From: CAVUCH01 sp963763095
GTDB lineage: Bacteria > Acidobacteriota > Vicinamibacteria > Vicinamibacterales > JAENWD01
DNA: 64,000 bases
Assembly: GCA_963763095.1 (NCBI GenBank)
Contig: CAVXNR010000013.1
Location: forward strand, 1-64,000
Direction: 5' to 3'
Of the stretch, positions 33,949-43,776 are shown piece by piece. How positions within the stretch are numbered: the stretch's first letter is position 1; every line of letters starts with the position of its first letter. The position numbers and the translations under genes are program-made. The notes beneath the pieces are model-generated. The model made no database searches and was not told the origin of the DNA. It was given only the letters and a program-made list of their open reading frames with translations.

Positions 33949-36808
33949 GTCCCGGCGCCACATCCCCGGCGTCCAGCCCGGATGCCCGGTGTCTACTGCG
34001 ACACGCTACTTCGACACGCGCCCGATTCGAAGACCCTGCCGTCGCCCTCGCTTGCCTCGCCGTTTCCCTCAGCAGCGGGTCGGCCGCATCCACCCACCGA
34101 TCGAGGTAGTGCGCCAGCGTGCCGAGGTGCAGGGTGCCTATGGCGTACGCGGCGCAGGCCTGCAGCCACGGGTCGCCGCTCTCGGCCAGGAGCGCGGCCG
34201 CTTCCTCCCGGGTAGCGAGCGTCGTGCCCAGCGTGCGATTGGCCAGGGCCACGCGCTGCTGCACGCTCACATCGCTGTCGAGCAACGGCAGCAGCAGTGC
34301 TCGCAGCTGCGGTTTGAGGATGTTCTCGAGGAACTCCAGCGCGTTGTCGTGGATGTCGCGCTTCGACGACTGCAGGCCCACGTACGCGCTCTCGAGGTCG
34401 TACACGGGCGAGAGCAGCTTCACCAGCCGGAAGATGCGCTCCACTTCCTGCATCATCGACTCGCGAAGGCCCTGGGCGACGGGCTCGCTCGAGTCCGGGG
34501 CGTAGTCGAGCGTGGCGAGAATCTGGTAAGACCGAAGATGCCCGACGACCTCCGCCGCGAGCACGGTCTCGACCAGCTTCACGTCGAGCGGGCGTGAGGA
34601 TCCCGCGGCCCGAAGCTTGTTGAGCGCCGTGAGCACGCGGAACCTGAGGACCGTGTCGCCATCGAGCAGGCTCTCCGTCAGCACCCCTTCAGCCGCCACC
34701 GACCCGATGCGCAGCAGCACACCCGGAATCTCACGGCGGATCGCCGGGGCCGTACTCTGGTCCATCAGGTGATCGCGCAGCGTGCCGACAACCCGGTCTT
34801 CGTACTGGGCGAGCGCCTCGGTCGCATCCTCCGCGACGCGTTCGTCGGCGAGGCGCCGGATCAGCGTGTCGATGAACCGGCGCTTCCGCCAACGTCCCGC
34901 GGCGTGCATGGCGTGGCGCAGGACGTCGGGATCGTCGCTTCCGAGCAGCTCCGCGAGCTGTGCGTCGAAGACATCCGGAAGCCGCTCCAGCAGTCGCGCG
35001 GCCTCCAGGCGGGTGCGCTGCTCTTCGTCGCGCACCATGCTCGTGAACATCAGCTGAGCGGCGTCCAGATTCTGTGTCTCCCCGGGCTGGGCGAGAAACG
35101 ACACCATCGCCGAGCGGATGGAGAAGTCGGGAAAATTGCCAAGCTGCTCGACCCGTTCGAGCGGGTCGATGTGGGCGTGGTGCGCGATGTACAGCAGCGC
35201 TTCGGTGCGAACCGAGAGGTCCGGATCGTACAGCAGCCGCTCCACGTCCCCTCGCACCGAGAGGTCGTCCCCCTCGTTCAGCACGGATATGGCGCGGGCC
35301 CGGACCCCTGGATCGGGATGCTTGAGGAGCCCACGGACCACCGGGTGTGACGCGCCCGAGTGCCCCGCCGTGAACAGCTCGAGTGCGTACAGGATCCGCT
35401 CGGGGTCATCGCTGCCCATCTGGGTCGTGAGGATCTCCGTCGCGGCCTTGTCGAGGACCGTGACGTTCGCACGCTGGACGTGGTGGCGATGTTCCTTGAT
35501 GCTCTTGCCGAGATTCGTGACGTATTGGCGCTGCGCCACCCAGGCGGCCGTCAGCCACCCAGCCAGCAGCACGAGGTTCACCCAGCCGATCTGCGCTACC
35601 GGCCAGTGCAGCCCCGTGGCCAGCAGCAGAATGACCAGCCCGGACAGACCGTCCCCCAGGCGCCACACCACCGTGTCGATGAACGACTTCACCTGCAGCG
35701 TCTGCTCCGCGGGGAGCGGCAGGTACAACAACTCGGCTGCAGGCCGGTCGATGGAATAGCGCAGCACCTGGTCGCTTCCGCGGAGCAGGATGGCCGCCGC
35801 GAGCGAACCTGAGATGAGCAAGCCCACGGATCCGAGCGCCAGCGCCACGGGCACGACCGAGAGCGCCACGCCCAGGCCGAAGCGCCGCAGCAGCCGCGAC
35901 GTCAGGAGCCACTGCAGCAGCAGCGACAGCAGGCCGGTGTAGAAGGTGAAGCTCCCGAAGAAGGCGGTCAGGCTGTCCTTGTCCCTGATTGCCGCGACGG
36001 CAATGGCCTTGAACTGCCACGCCGCCACCGCCGTCACGAACGAGGACGCGAGGATCAGCGCCGCGATGGCTCTCAGGTAGGGGGAGGCGGCGATCTGCTG
36101 CACGCTCTCCCGGAGCCCTGTCGGGCCGCGGTCCGCCCCCTCCTGCACGTCTTCGTCATCCGATTCGCCCACCGACGCCAGGTGCCGCAGACGCCACAGC
36201 CGGTCGACCAGCACCGCGCACACCAGCAGCGCCACCGCCATCCCGATCAAGGTGCTCTCGGCGCCGAATCGCGTCGCGGTCTGCTGCACGACGAAGCCGC
36301 CGACGATGTTGCCCGAGATGGCGCCGCTGCCGATGAACCCGAAGAGCCGCTTGGCCTCGCGCGTGGTGAGGACGTAATTCGCGAGCGTCCAGACCTGGGC
36401 GGCCGCGATGACCCCGAACATCCCGACCCACACGTAGACGACGGGCAGCACCCACGGCGCGTCACGGAAATGCGAGAGGTACCAGAAGAGCACGGAATTT
36501 CCGGCGAACAGGACGAGGCTGCCGGAGATGAGCGTGCGGACCGAGACACGCTGGCCGATCCGGATGTAGATGGCCACCCAGACGCCGACCAGCACGGCGA
36601 CGGCGATGTCGACGTACGGCAGCTGCCGTGCGCTGAACCGGAACAGGAAGAGCGCGTCGCGCGTGGCCTTGCCGGCCACGAAGCTGCCAATCACCAGGAA
36701 CAGGTAACTGAACAGCAGCACGCCGCGCTCGAGCTCGCCGGGACGGATGCCGAGCACGCGCGTCGCCAGCCGCGGGACAGGGGTCCAGAAGGGTCGCTGC
36801 GGATGCAT
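33875..36808 (-). CDS. ATP/ADP-carrier-like (Npt) MFS protein with HEAT repeats
   Basis: A 977-residue protein. The first 430 residues hold about 12 membrane helices with the signature of NTP/NDP exchange transporters (LASVGE loop, WTLANYVLTTREAKRLFGFIG, RYSIDRPAAELLYLPLP). From about 450 to 930 are HEAT-like repeats (SDDPERILYALELF, HPDPGVRARAISVL, DPDLSVRTEALLYI). Classic carriers of this type import host ATP in intracellular parasites; the fused form in free-living bacteria has no proven substrate. ATG 36808 precedes MHPQRPFWTPVPRL. It is a divergent paralogue of the next gene (118 bp between starts). The last 25 or so codons overlap DUF72. Confidence 0.88.
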   Translation of the reverse strand: MHPQRPFWTPVPRLATRVLGIRPGELERGVLLFSYLFLVIGSFVAGKATRDALFLFRFSARQLPYVDIAVAVLVGVWVAIYIRIGQRVSVRTLISGSLVLFAGNSVLFWYLSHFRDAPWVLPVVYVWVGMFGVIAAAQVWTLANYVLTTREAKRLFGFIGSGAISGNIVGGFVVQQTATRFGAESTLIGMAVALLVCAVLVDRLWRLRHLASVGESDDEDVQEGADRGPTGLRESVQQIAASPYLRAIAALILASSFVTAVAAWQFKAIAVAAIRDKDSLTAFFGSFTFYTGLLSLLLQWLLTSRLLRRFGLGVALSVVPVALALGSVGLLISGSLAAAILLRGSDQVLRYSIDRPAAELLYLPLPAEQTLQVKSFIDTVVWRLGDGLSGLVILLLATGLHWPVAQIGWVNLVLLAGWLTAAWVAQRQYVTNLGKSIKEHRHHVQRANVTVLDKAATEILTTQMGSDDPERILYALELFTAGHSGASHPVVRGLLKHPDPGVRARAISVLNEGDDLSVRGDVERLLYDPDLSVRTEALLYIAHHAHIDPLERVEQLGNFPDFSIRSAMVSFLAQPGETQNLDAAQLMFTSMVRDEEQRTRLEAARLLERLPDVFDAQLAELLGSDDPDVLRHAMHAAGRWRKRRFIDTLIRRLADERVAEDATEALAQYEDRVVGTLRDHLMDQSTAPAIRREIPGVLLRIGSVAAEGVLTESLLDGDTVLRFRVLTALNKLRAAGSSRPLDVKLVETVLAAEVVGHLRSYQILATLDYAPDSSEPVAQGLRESMMQEVERIFRLVKLLSPVYDLESAYVGLQSSKRDIHDNALEFLENILKPQLRALLLPLLDSDVSVQQRVALANRTLGTTLATREEAAALLAESGDPWLQACAAYAIGTLHLGTLAHYLDRWVDAADPLLRETARQARATAGSSNRARVEVACRSRHRASGLDAGDVAPGLSHRGPSSLEAAPHPVAHVRRYRC

Positions 36809-36926
36809 AGAAAGCGCGAGTGTATCGCGATTGCCGGGGCGGCGCTTTGTTCCTGCCCTGCGGGGTATTAAGATCCGCCGGTCACTCCTGACATCGCTCC
36901 GGTCTGCCCAGGAAGGAATTTCCGAG

Positions 36927-39900
36927 ATGGCGCTCAGTCGCCGGCTGCTCGCTCCCATCGTGGAGCTGCGCGAGAACGAGTCCGGGATCGCGGTCCTGAT
37001 GTTCGCGTATTCGTTCCTCGCGATGACGGCCTACAACATCATCCAGCCAATCACGCGATCCCGCTTCATCAGCTCGCTTGGCGCCGACAACCTCCCTTAC
37101 GTCCTGCTCGTCTCCGTCTTCATCGTCGGGGGGATCATGCAGGGCTACAGCCGCCTGGGCAGCCTCCTGCCGGCGAAATGGGTGGTGCCCGCGACGCAGG
37201 GCGCGATGGTGGTGCTGCTCGTGGGGTTCTGGATCGCGGCGGGCTGGGGCTGGACGTCGGTCGACGTCGGGTTCTACCTGTTCGGTCAAATCTACGGCAT
37301 TCTGCTCATCAGCCAGTTCTGGACGCTGGCCAACATCCTCTTCGACCCGCGTCAGGCGAAGCGGCTTTTCGGGTTCATCGGCGGCGGGGCAAGCCTCGGG
37401 GGCATCGCCGGCGGCGGCATCACATCCCTGCTCGCCAGAACCGTGGGCAATGCCAACCTGATGCTGGTGAGCGCCGGCGTGCTCGCACTCTGCGCCGTGA
37501 TCGTGTCGCTCATCGTCCGGCAGTCGCGTAATACGGACCTCGCGGGCCTGGAGCAGGCCGGCAAGGAAGAGGGTGTCAGCAGCGGCGAGGCGATCCAGAT
37601 GCTGCGCCGGAGCCGCCACCTGCAGGTCATTGCCGCGGTGATCGCGATGACCTCGATCGGCGCCGGCCTCATCGACCAGCAATTGAGCATGGCCACCGAG
37701 GCCGCGAAGGGTTCACAGGGCACCGACGCCATGACGGCGGTGCTCGCTGACGTGCAGGTGTACACGTCGATGATCGGCTTCGTCATCCAGGTGTGGCTGA
37801 CGAGCAAGATCCAGCGGTTCCTCGGGATCGGGTTTGCCTTGATGATCCTGCCGATTGGGCTCGGATCGACCGCGATCCTGATTCTCGTCTCGGCGCAGTT
37901 GTGGGCGCCGATGTTCGCGCGTGTATTCGACAAGTCGATCCGCTACACGGTCGACAAGACGTCACGCGAAATCCTCTTTCTGCCGCTGCCCGCCGACATC
38001 AAGTCGAAGGCGAAGCCGTTCGTGGACGTCACGGTGGATCGCTTCGGGCGGGCGGCGAACGCCCTGATCCTGCTCGTGCTGATCAAACCCTGGGGGCTGA
38101 ACCTCTCATGGCCGCAGATCAGCTACGCGAGCCTCGCCGTGATGGCGGTGTGGATCGCCCTGGCGCTCCGGGCGAAGCGCGGCTACATGGTGGCCTTCCG
38201 CCGCAGTCTCGACACCGACGACGTCCAGGCGCAGGATCTTCGTCACGCGGAGCCCGACCTGTTCACGATCGAAACGCTCGTGGAGGAGCTCGGCCACCCG
38301 GACCCGCGGCACGTGCTGCACGCGATCGACCTGCTCGAGGGCTTCGACAAGCGCCACCTGATCTCGCCGCTGCTGCTCCACCACGATTCTCCGGACGTTC
38401 GCGCCCGCGCGCTGCGCACCCTCGAAGCGGCACGTCCCGACGTGCAGGCGCGGTGGTCGGAAGGCATCGAGCGGATGCTCAAGGACAAGCATCCCCAGGT
38501 GCGGGCAGCCGCCGTTGCCGCCCTGGCAGCCACGCGCGGCGAACAGGCCGTTGGCGTCATGCGCCCGTTCCTCCACGATCGGGACCCGCGGATGGTGGTG
38601 ACCGCCGCGGCCGCGCTCGCCGACAGTCCCGCGGAGGAGGACGTGAGGGCGGCGGAGAACGCGCTGCGCACGCTGGCGCTCGACACACGGCAGACGGCGG
38701 TTTCCGCCCGTCGCGAGGTCGCGCAGGCGCTCGGGCAGATCAAGTCACCCGCGTTCCGGCACCTGCTGGTGCCGCTGATGTACGACCCGTCGCGGGAGGT
38801 GGCGGAAGAGGCGATCCGCAGCGCAGGCCGGCTTGGCGCGGTTGACTACCTCTTCGTGACCCCGCTGCTCGCGTTGTTGCGCAACCGGCTGCTGAAGGCC
38901 CACGCGCGGCAGGTGCTGGTCGGGTATGGCGAAGGGATCGTCGAGACGCTCGCCTACTTCATGCGTGACGAAGAGGAAGACGTCTGGGTACGGCGGCACA
39001 TCCCGTCCACGCTCGCGCTCATCCCGACCCAGCAGTCCGTGGACGTGCTCCTCTCCGCGCTCGACGCACCGGACGGGTACTTGCGCTACAAGGCACTCCG
39101 TGCGCTCGGGCGCATGAAGCGCGAGCATCCGGAGCTCGCGATCCCCACCGCGCCGATCGAGGCGCTCGTCGTCAAAGAGACGAACCGCTACTTCAGCTAC
39201 CTCGGCCTCCATTACAACGTGGTCGTGAGGGATCCGGTCGCCAGAGACACCCTGCTGGCCCGCGCGCTCGGGGAGAAGCTTGCCCGCACCGTGGACCGCA
39301 TCTACTACCTGCTCGCGATGATCTACCCGTGGAAGGACATCGCGGCCGCGCGATGGACGCTGGAGCACGCGACCGGCCGCGCGCGCGCGGGGGCCCTCGA
39401 GTATCTGGACAACCTGCTGACGGGCCAGATGCGCAAGCGGGTCATCCCCGTGCTGGACGATGTGCCGCTCGAAGAGAAAGTGCGGCGTGGCAACCTGCTC
39501 CTGAAATCCCGCGTGCGCGACGTGGAGGACAGCCTGGCGCAACTGGTCCACGACGCGGATCAGATCGTCGCCGCTACCGCCATTCACTTCGTCGAGTCCC
39601 GGGGTGTCTGGGCGCTCGCCGGCGATCTGGAGTACGCCCTCGAGCACCGCGACGCGAAGGACTGGTATGTGTTCGAGGCGGCGTCGTGGGCCCTGGCGGC
39701 CCAGCGGATGGCGGTAGACGAGCGGCGCACGCGCTGGATGGAGCCGCTGCCGGCCGTGGAACTCGCCGACCGCCTCCGGCGCATGGCGCTGTTCGACTAC
39801 GTGTCTGTCGACGAGCTCTTCCGCATCGCTGACGCCGGCCGGCAGGTGCGCCATGAGCACGGGCGCGTGCTCTACACCCAGGGGGCAACGCCCGACGATC

Positions 39901-40637
39901 TGCAGTTTCTGCTCGACGGCGCCGTGCAGCGGAGCGTCGACGATGACGGCCGGGTGTCGCGTGTCGAGCTGGAGTCGCCGGCGGCGCTGGCGTTCGACGA
40001 GGTCATGGAAGGGGCGCCATCAGCCGCAACGATTACGGCCATGGACCGCGCCATCTGTCTCGCGCTGCGCAACGAGCAGGTGCTCGGCCTCCTCGCCGAG
40101 AACGCGGACCTGGTGCAGGGCCTGTTCCGCATGGCGATGGAACGCGAGAACGGCGCAGCGATGCGAGGCGTCGTCCGAAGTGCCGGCCGTCACGCGGAGG
40201 TCGCGCGAGGGACGGAGAGTCTGCAGCCCGTCGAGAAGATCCTGCTGATGGAGGAAGTGCCGGTCTTCGCGCGCGCGTCGGCCGCCGACGTGAGCGCGCT
40301 GGCGGCCAATGCACGCGAGGTGCGGGCCGCCGCGGGTGAAACGCTCTTCAACGACGGCGACACTCCGGCCATCTACCTGCTCGTGACGGGCGAGCTGGCA
40401 CTCGAGCCGCTCTCCGGGGGCGCGCCGGTGGCCGCCGGCGCAGGAGACACCGTAGGCGTCTACGAGACGCTGAGTGGCGCGAACACCACCGGCTGGCGCG
40501 CGCACGTCACCCGTGACACCGTGGCGCTCCGGTTCGACCGCGAGGCCCTGTTCGATCTGCTGGCCGACCACATCGAACTGCTGCAAGCGATGTTCAGTGC
40601 CGTGCTGCGGCGGGAGGCATCCGCCGCCAGCCTCTAG
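36927..40637 (+). CDS. ATP/ADP-carrier-like (Npt) protein with HEAT repeats and cNMP-like domains
   Basis: A 1236-residue paralogue of the divergent gene. About 12 helices in residues 1-430 carry WTLANILFDPRQAKRLFGFIG and RYTVDKTSREILFLPLP, matching the same two motifs in its neighbour. HEAT repeats run from about 460 to 920 (LGHPDPRHVLHAIDLLEG). Residues about 960-1236 hold two cyclic-nucleotide-binding-like domains (MALFDYVSVDELFRIA and VPVFARASAADVSALA starts; each with a YLLV or QFLL strand). A Crp-like phosphate-binding cassette with the usual Gly-Glu-Arg is not evident, so ligand binding is uncertain. The start ATG 36927 has AGGAAGGA upstream. Both proteins may form one complex. Confidence 0.88.
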   Translation: MALSRRLLAPIVELRENESGIAVLMFAYSFLAMTAYNIIQPITRSRFISSLGADNLPYVLLVSVFIVGGIMQGYSRLGSLLPAKWVVPATQGAMVVLLVGFWIAAGWGWTSVDVGFYLFGQIYGILLISQFWTLANILFDPRQAKRLFGFIGGGASLGGIAGGGITSLLARTVGNANLMLVSAGVLALCAVIVSLIVRQSRNTDLAGLEQAGKEEGVSSGEAIQMLRRSRHLQVIAAVIAMTSIGAGLIDQQLSMATEAAKGSQGTDAMTAVLADVQVYTSMIGFVIQVWLTSKIQRFLGIGFALMILPIGLGSTAILILVSAQLWAPMFARVFDKSIRYTVDKTSREILFLPLPADIKSKAKPFVDVTVDRFGRAANALILLVLIKPWGLNLSWPQISYASLAVMAVWIALALRAKRGYMVAFRRSLDTDDVQAQDLRHAEPDLFTIETLVEELGHPDPRHVLHAIDLLEGFDKRHLISPLLLHHDSPDVRARALRTLEAARPDVQARWSEGIERMLKDKHPQVRAAAVAALAATRGEQAVGVMRPFLHDRDPRMVVTAAAALADSPAEEDVRAAENALRTLALDTRQTAVSARREVAQALGQIKSPAFRHLLVPLMYDPSREVAEEAIRSAGRLGAVDYLFVTPLLALLRNRLLKAHARQVLVGYGEGIVETLAYFMRDEEEDVWVRRHIPSTLALIPTQQSVDVLLSALDAPDGYLRYKALRALGRMKREHPELAIPTAPIEALVVKETNRYFSYLGLHYNVVVRDPVARDTLLARALGEKLARTVDRIYYLLAMIYPWKDIAAARWTLEHATGRARAGALEYLDNLLTGQMRKRVIPVLDDVPLEEKVRRGNLLLKSRVRDVEDSLAQLVHDADQIVAATAIHFVESRGVWALAGDLEYALEHRDAKDWYVFEAASWALAAQRMAVDERRTRWMEPLPAVELADRLRRMALFDYVSVDELFRIADAGRQVRHEHGRVLYTQGATPDDLQFLLDGAVQRSVDDDGRVSRVELESPAALAFDEVMEGAPSAATITAMDRAICLALRNEQVLGLLAENADLVQGLFRMAMERENGAAMRGVVRSAGRHAEVARGTESLQPVEKILLMEEVPVFARASAADVSALAANAREVRAAAGETLFNDGDTPAIYLLVTGELALEPLSGGAPVAAGAGDTVGVYETLSGANTTGWRAHVTRDTVALRFDREALFDLLADHIELLQAMFSAVLRREASAASL

Positions 40638-40728
40638 CCAGTCACCCTGCCGGGGCCGACGCAACCCGGCCGACAGCGTAGGGCCGGGGCCGAAGCGCCC
40701 CGGCCGATCCGAACAGAAACAACACGAC

Positions 40729-41733
40729 ATGCACGACGTCATCGTGGTCGGCGCCGGACCGGTCGGGCTCGCCTGCGCGATCGAAGCCCGGCGCCACGGC
40801 CTCTCCGCGCTCGTCATCGACAAGGGCACCCTGGTCAATTCCATCGTGGGCTATCCCGCCCGGATGGAGTTCTTCTCGACCCCCGAGCTGATCGAGATTG
40901 GCGGACATCCTTTCCCCGTGCAGGGTTACAAACCCACGCGGGAGGAGGCGATCGAGTACTACCGCGGCGTAGCGGCGCGTGAAGGAATTCCCATCCGGCT
41001 GTACGAACGCGTGCTCGAGGTCCGCGGCACGAAGCCGGCATTCACGGTCCTCACTGACAAGGGGCAGCACGCCGGCCGCCACGTGATCGTCGCGATCGGC
41101 TTCTTCGATGTGCCGAACCGGCTGGACGTGCCAGGCCAGGACCTGCCGAAGGTCACGCATTACTACACCGAGCCATACCGCTACATCCGGCAGAAGGTCG
41201 CGATCGTCGGCGCCAAGAATTCGGCCGCAAAGGCGGCGCTCGACTGTCACCGTCACGGAGCCGACGTGACGCTCGTCGTGCGGGGACCTGCGCTGTCTGA
41301 CAAGATCAAGTACTGGATCAAGCCCGATCTCGAGAACCGGATCAAGGAAGGCAGCATCCGCGCGTACTTCGATACGGCGGTCGACGCGATCCGGGAGACG
41401 TCGATCGTGCTGCGCACGCCAGCAGGCGTCGAGGAGGTCGCGAACGACTGGGTGGTGGCGATGACGGGCTATCGGCCGGACTACCGCTTCCTCGGGGCCC
41501 TCGGCATCGCGATCGGCGATGACGTGTATCGCACACCGGTGTTCGACGAAGCGACTTTCGAAACCAGCCGTCCGGGGCTCTACCTCGCCGGCACGGTCTG
41601 CGGCGGTTGCCACACCAGCCGCTGGTTCATCGAGAACGGGCGTTTTCACGCTGCGCAGATTGCCAAACACATCACGGAGGGGCGCGCGGACGCGATCGAC
41701 TTCGAGGCGGTGCACTGGAAGACGGAGGAATAG
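40729..41733 (+). CDS. ypdA: YpdA family putative bacillithiol-disulfide reductase
   Basis: A 334-residue FAD/NAD(P) oxidoreductase. The FAD fingerprint VIVVGAGPVGLACAIEARRHG is at residues 4-24 and the second Rossmann motif VAIVGAKNSAAKAAL is near 157. The STPELIEIGGHPFP region and a terminal TVCGGCHTSRWFIENGR match YpdA. There is no CxxC disulfide pair of the thioredoxin-reductase type. YpdA recycles bacillithiol disulfide with NADPH; whether this organism makes bacillithiol cannot be told here. The stop TAG overlaps the first base of a heptamer array (locus 5). Confidence 0.85.
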   Translation: MHDVIVVGAGPVGLACAIEARRHGLSALVIDKGTLVNSIVGYPARMEFFSTPELIEIGGHPFPVQGYKPTREEAIEYYRGVAAREGIPIRLYERVLEVRGTKPAFTVLTDKGQHAGRHVIVAIGFFDVPNRLDVPGQDLPKVTHYYTEPYRYIRQKVAIVGAKNSAAKAALDCHRHGADVTLVVRGPALSDKIKYWIKPDLENRIKEGSIRAYFDTAVDAIRETSIVLRTPAGVEEVANDWVVAMTGYRPDYRFLGALGIAIGDDVYRTPVFDEATFETSRPGLYLAGTVCGGCHTSRWFIENGRFHAAQIAKHITEGRADAIDFEAVHWKTEE

Positions 41734-41806
41734 GCGCTGGGCGCTGGGCGCTCGACGATGGACTCTGGGCGGCGGGCGGCGGGCGGCGGGCGGCGGGCGG
41801 CGGGCG
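41733..41806. repeat. direct heptamer arrays, locus 5
   Basis: GGCGCTG, GGCGCTG, GGCGCTC (41733-41753) are followed by five perfect GGCGGCG units (41768-41802) and a partial sixth. It starts at the last base of the ypdA stop codon and ends 11 bp before the stop of the convergent methyltransferase gene. No inverted partner is visible, unlike most other loci. Confidence 0.85.
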
Positions 41807-41816
41807 AGCGGAGAGT

Positions 41817-42419
41817 TCAGGCTTTACCGGAGAGTCTTGGCAGGAACCGGCCGGTGGCTTCGCGCCAGATGCGATAGCTGTCGCCGAAGCGCGCTTCGAG
41901 GTTCCGTTCCTCGACCGACGTACGCACCGCCATCAGCATGAACACGAGCGTGCCGGAAACCAGGATGAACCAGTTCGCCGCGATGATGCCGCTTCCGAGC
42001 AGGAGCAGATACACCGCGTCGTAGAACGGGTGCCGCACCCAGCGGTACGGTCCCGCGCTAACGAGCGTATGCGCTTTCCGGGTCACGACCGTGTCCGTGA
42101 GGTTTGGCCCCAGATTGCTGACGGTCCAGACCAGCAGGGCGATCCCTGCGACCCAGGGGACGATGCCCAGGAAGCGAGCCCATGGCGGCAGCGGTATCGA
42201 GGACCACGCCATCCGTCCCGGACTCGCCACGTACGTGACCAGCCCGATCATGCACGCGATCCCCACCGGTCGGAGCGTCGCCAGGATGAACAGTCCCTCC
42301 TGCGAGCGATCGAGAGGCTCGCCGGTGGCCTGTGAGCGGATGCGGTGGTACAGCATGAACGGCAACACCGCCGCGAATCCGAGGGCCAGCAGGGTGCGAT
42401 AGGTGCTCTCGTCGTGCAT
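41817..42419 (-). CDS. isoprenylcysteine carboxyl methyltransferase-like membrane protein
   Basis: A 200-residue protein with about five helices (LLALGFAAVLPFMLYH; GIACMIGLVTYVA; FLGIVPWVAGIALLVWTV; FILVSGTLVFMLMAV). The C-terminal signature AGPYRWVRHPFYDAVYLLLLG and ERNLEARFGDSYRIWREATGRFLP is that of the ICMT/PEMT superfamily, which binds SAM at the membrane. The substrate in bacteria is unknown. ATG 42419 is taken; there is no clear Shine-Dalgarno. It converges on ypdA and lies 246 bp from the next start. Confidence 0.85.
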   Translation of the reverse strand: MHDESTYRTLLALGFAAVLPFMLYHRIRSQATGEPLDRSQEGLFILATLRPVGIACMIGLVTYVASPGRMAWSSIPLPPWARFLGIVPWVAGIALLVWTVSNLGPNLTDTVVTRKAHTLVSAGPYRWVRHPFYDAVYLLLLGSGIIAANWFILVSGTLVFMLMAVRTSVEERNLEARFGDSYRIWREATGRFLPRLSGKA

Positions 42420-42665
42420 GAGGAGATCTCGCGGGCTCTGGACAGCCACGCCGAGTCGGTCGCGGCCCTGACGTCCGTCGCCGGGCCCTGCCCGCGGCGG
42501 ACTATACACCCATGGCCGAATACCGCGGCCTCAGTAGCCCGGGACCGCTGTCGGGCGTAAACCACCACGGTCCTGCCGCAACATCCGGTAGAATCCGCAA
42601 GTCGAAGTCCAGCAGCCGCGGCGCAACCGGAAACGGTCGCCACCACCACTCAACCCGAGGCCCGC

Positions 42666-43328
42666 ATGAAGAGTGCATTCGTCATCACCGATCGCCGCCG
42701 CTTCATCGCCACCCTGGCGCTGAGCGGCGCCGCATTCACCGTCCGGGGGGCCTTCGCCGAGCAGCTCGCGCGCACGGTGGCCCAGACCGAAGGCCCGTTC
42801 TATCCGGATCGCCTGCCCCTCGACACGGACAACGATCTGATTGTCCTGAACAACGGGCTCACGCCGGCGGTCGGCGAGATTACGCACCTCTCCGGGCGCA
42901 TCCTGGATGACACCGGTGCCCCTCTGCGCAACGCCATCGTCGAAATCTGGCAATGCGATCACGAGGGCGTCTACCTGCACTCGGCGGATGCTTCACGGAA
43001 ACCGGGTGACCGCAACTTCCAGGGGTTCGGACGGTTTCTGACGGACTCCAGCGGGGCCTACTACTTCCGCACGATCAAGCCGGTGCCATATCCGGGACGC
43101 ACACCGCACATCCATTTCAAGGTGAAGAAGGGCGGCCGCGATCTGCTGACCACGCAGTGCTATGTCAAGGGGCACCCCGGGAACGCGCAGGACGGGATCT
43201 GGAAGTCGGTCACGGACCCGCGCGCGCGTGGGTCGATCACCATCGATTTCAGCCCGGCGCCTGGCTCGCCCACCGGGGAGCTTGCCGCGAGATTCGACAT
43301 CGTGGTCGGTCGCACGCCGACGGCGTAG
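42666..43328 (+). CDS. intradiol ring-cleavage dioxygenase-like protein, Tat-exported
   Basis: A 220-residue protein. The N-terminus has a twin-arginine-like signal (TDRRRFIATLALSGAAF). The core is the intradiol dioxygenase fold of protocatechuate 3,4-dioxygenase: AQTEGPFYPDRLP, AIVEIWQCDHEGVYLH with a Tyr ligand, and YYFRTIKPVPYPGRTPHIHFKV giving Tyr and the H-x-H iron ligands. A Tat-exported member may be an oxidoreductase acting on phenolics outside the cytoplasm; the substrate is not known. It lies just before the degraded IS3 remnant, so it is the last gene before the accessory island. Confidence 0.85.
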   Translation: MKSAFVITDRRRFIATLALSGAAFTVRGAFAEQLARTVAQTEGPFYPDRLPLDTDNDLIVLNNGLTPAVGEITHLSGRILDDTGAPLRNAIVEIWQCDHEGVYLHSADASRKPGDRNFQGFGRFLTDSSGAYYFRTIKPVPYPGRTPHIHFKVKKGGRDLLTTQCYVKGHPGNAQDGIWKSVTDPRARGSITIDFSPAPGSPTGELAARFDIVVGRTPTA

Positions 43329-43440
43329 CGGCGTGTCACGGGCACGCGGACACGCAGAAGAGGCGCGGATGGACAACCGCCGACTCGGACGGACTTTCAC
43401 TATCCGTGTAGCGGATTTGGGAGGCACGTCAAGGGTGCCC

Positions 43441-43626
43441 GCCACGGGCTTGCTGCGCAAGCACGGCGTCAGAACGCGACGCTCTACCAGTGGCCGAGCA
43501 AGTACGGCGGCGCCTCCGTGTCCGACGTGAAGCGCCTGGGTGAGCTCGAAGTTGAGAACGCGAAGCTGAACGGATGTACGCCGGCCTGGCCCTAGAGAAG
43601 CGGCCATCAAGGATGTCCTGAACTGA
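43441..43626 (+). pseudogene. IS3-family OrfA remnant, frame-broken
   Basis: Reading across three small shifts gives LLRKHGVSNATLYQW, SKYGGASVSDVKRLGELE and VENAKLN followed by YAGLALEK and AIKDVLN with a stop at 43624. This is the helix-turn-helix and leucine-zipper part of an IS3-type OrfA (family form: E..FYNWKAKYGGMEVSDVRRL..LEEEN..LK..ADLALDKAALKDVL). There is no intact OrfB nor visible terminal repeats. It marks the left flank of the TIR-STAND locus. The space 43329-43776 holds nothing else that I can name. Confidence 0.75.
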
Positions 43627-43776
43627 ACGCTATGAGGCGCGCACTTCTGGCCGACTCCCCGCTCAAATTCGTCCGGGCGGAGGGAGCGTAACGAGTTACT
43701 CGCGCACGTCCGGACATCATTTGGCGAAACACGTACATCCAGCGAACCGCTCGACTCCAAGTCCCGGGTTCCCCAC

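Noticed and set aside
43682..43710. GTAACGAGTTAC small palindrome before the TIR gene as operator
   Set aside because: Arms of only 5 bp and no regulator gene nearby; not enough to call.
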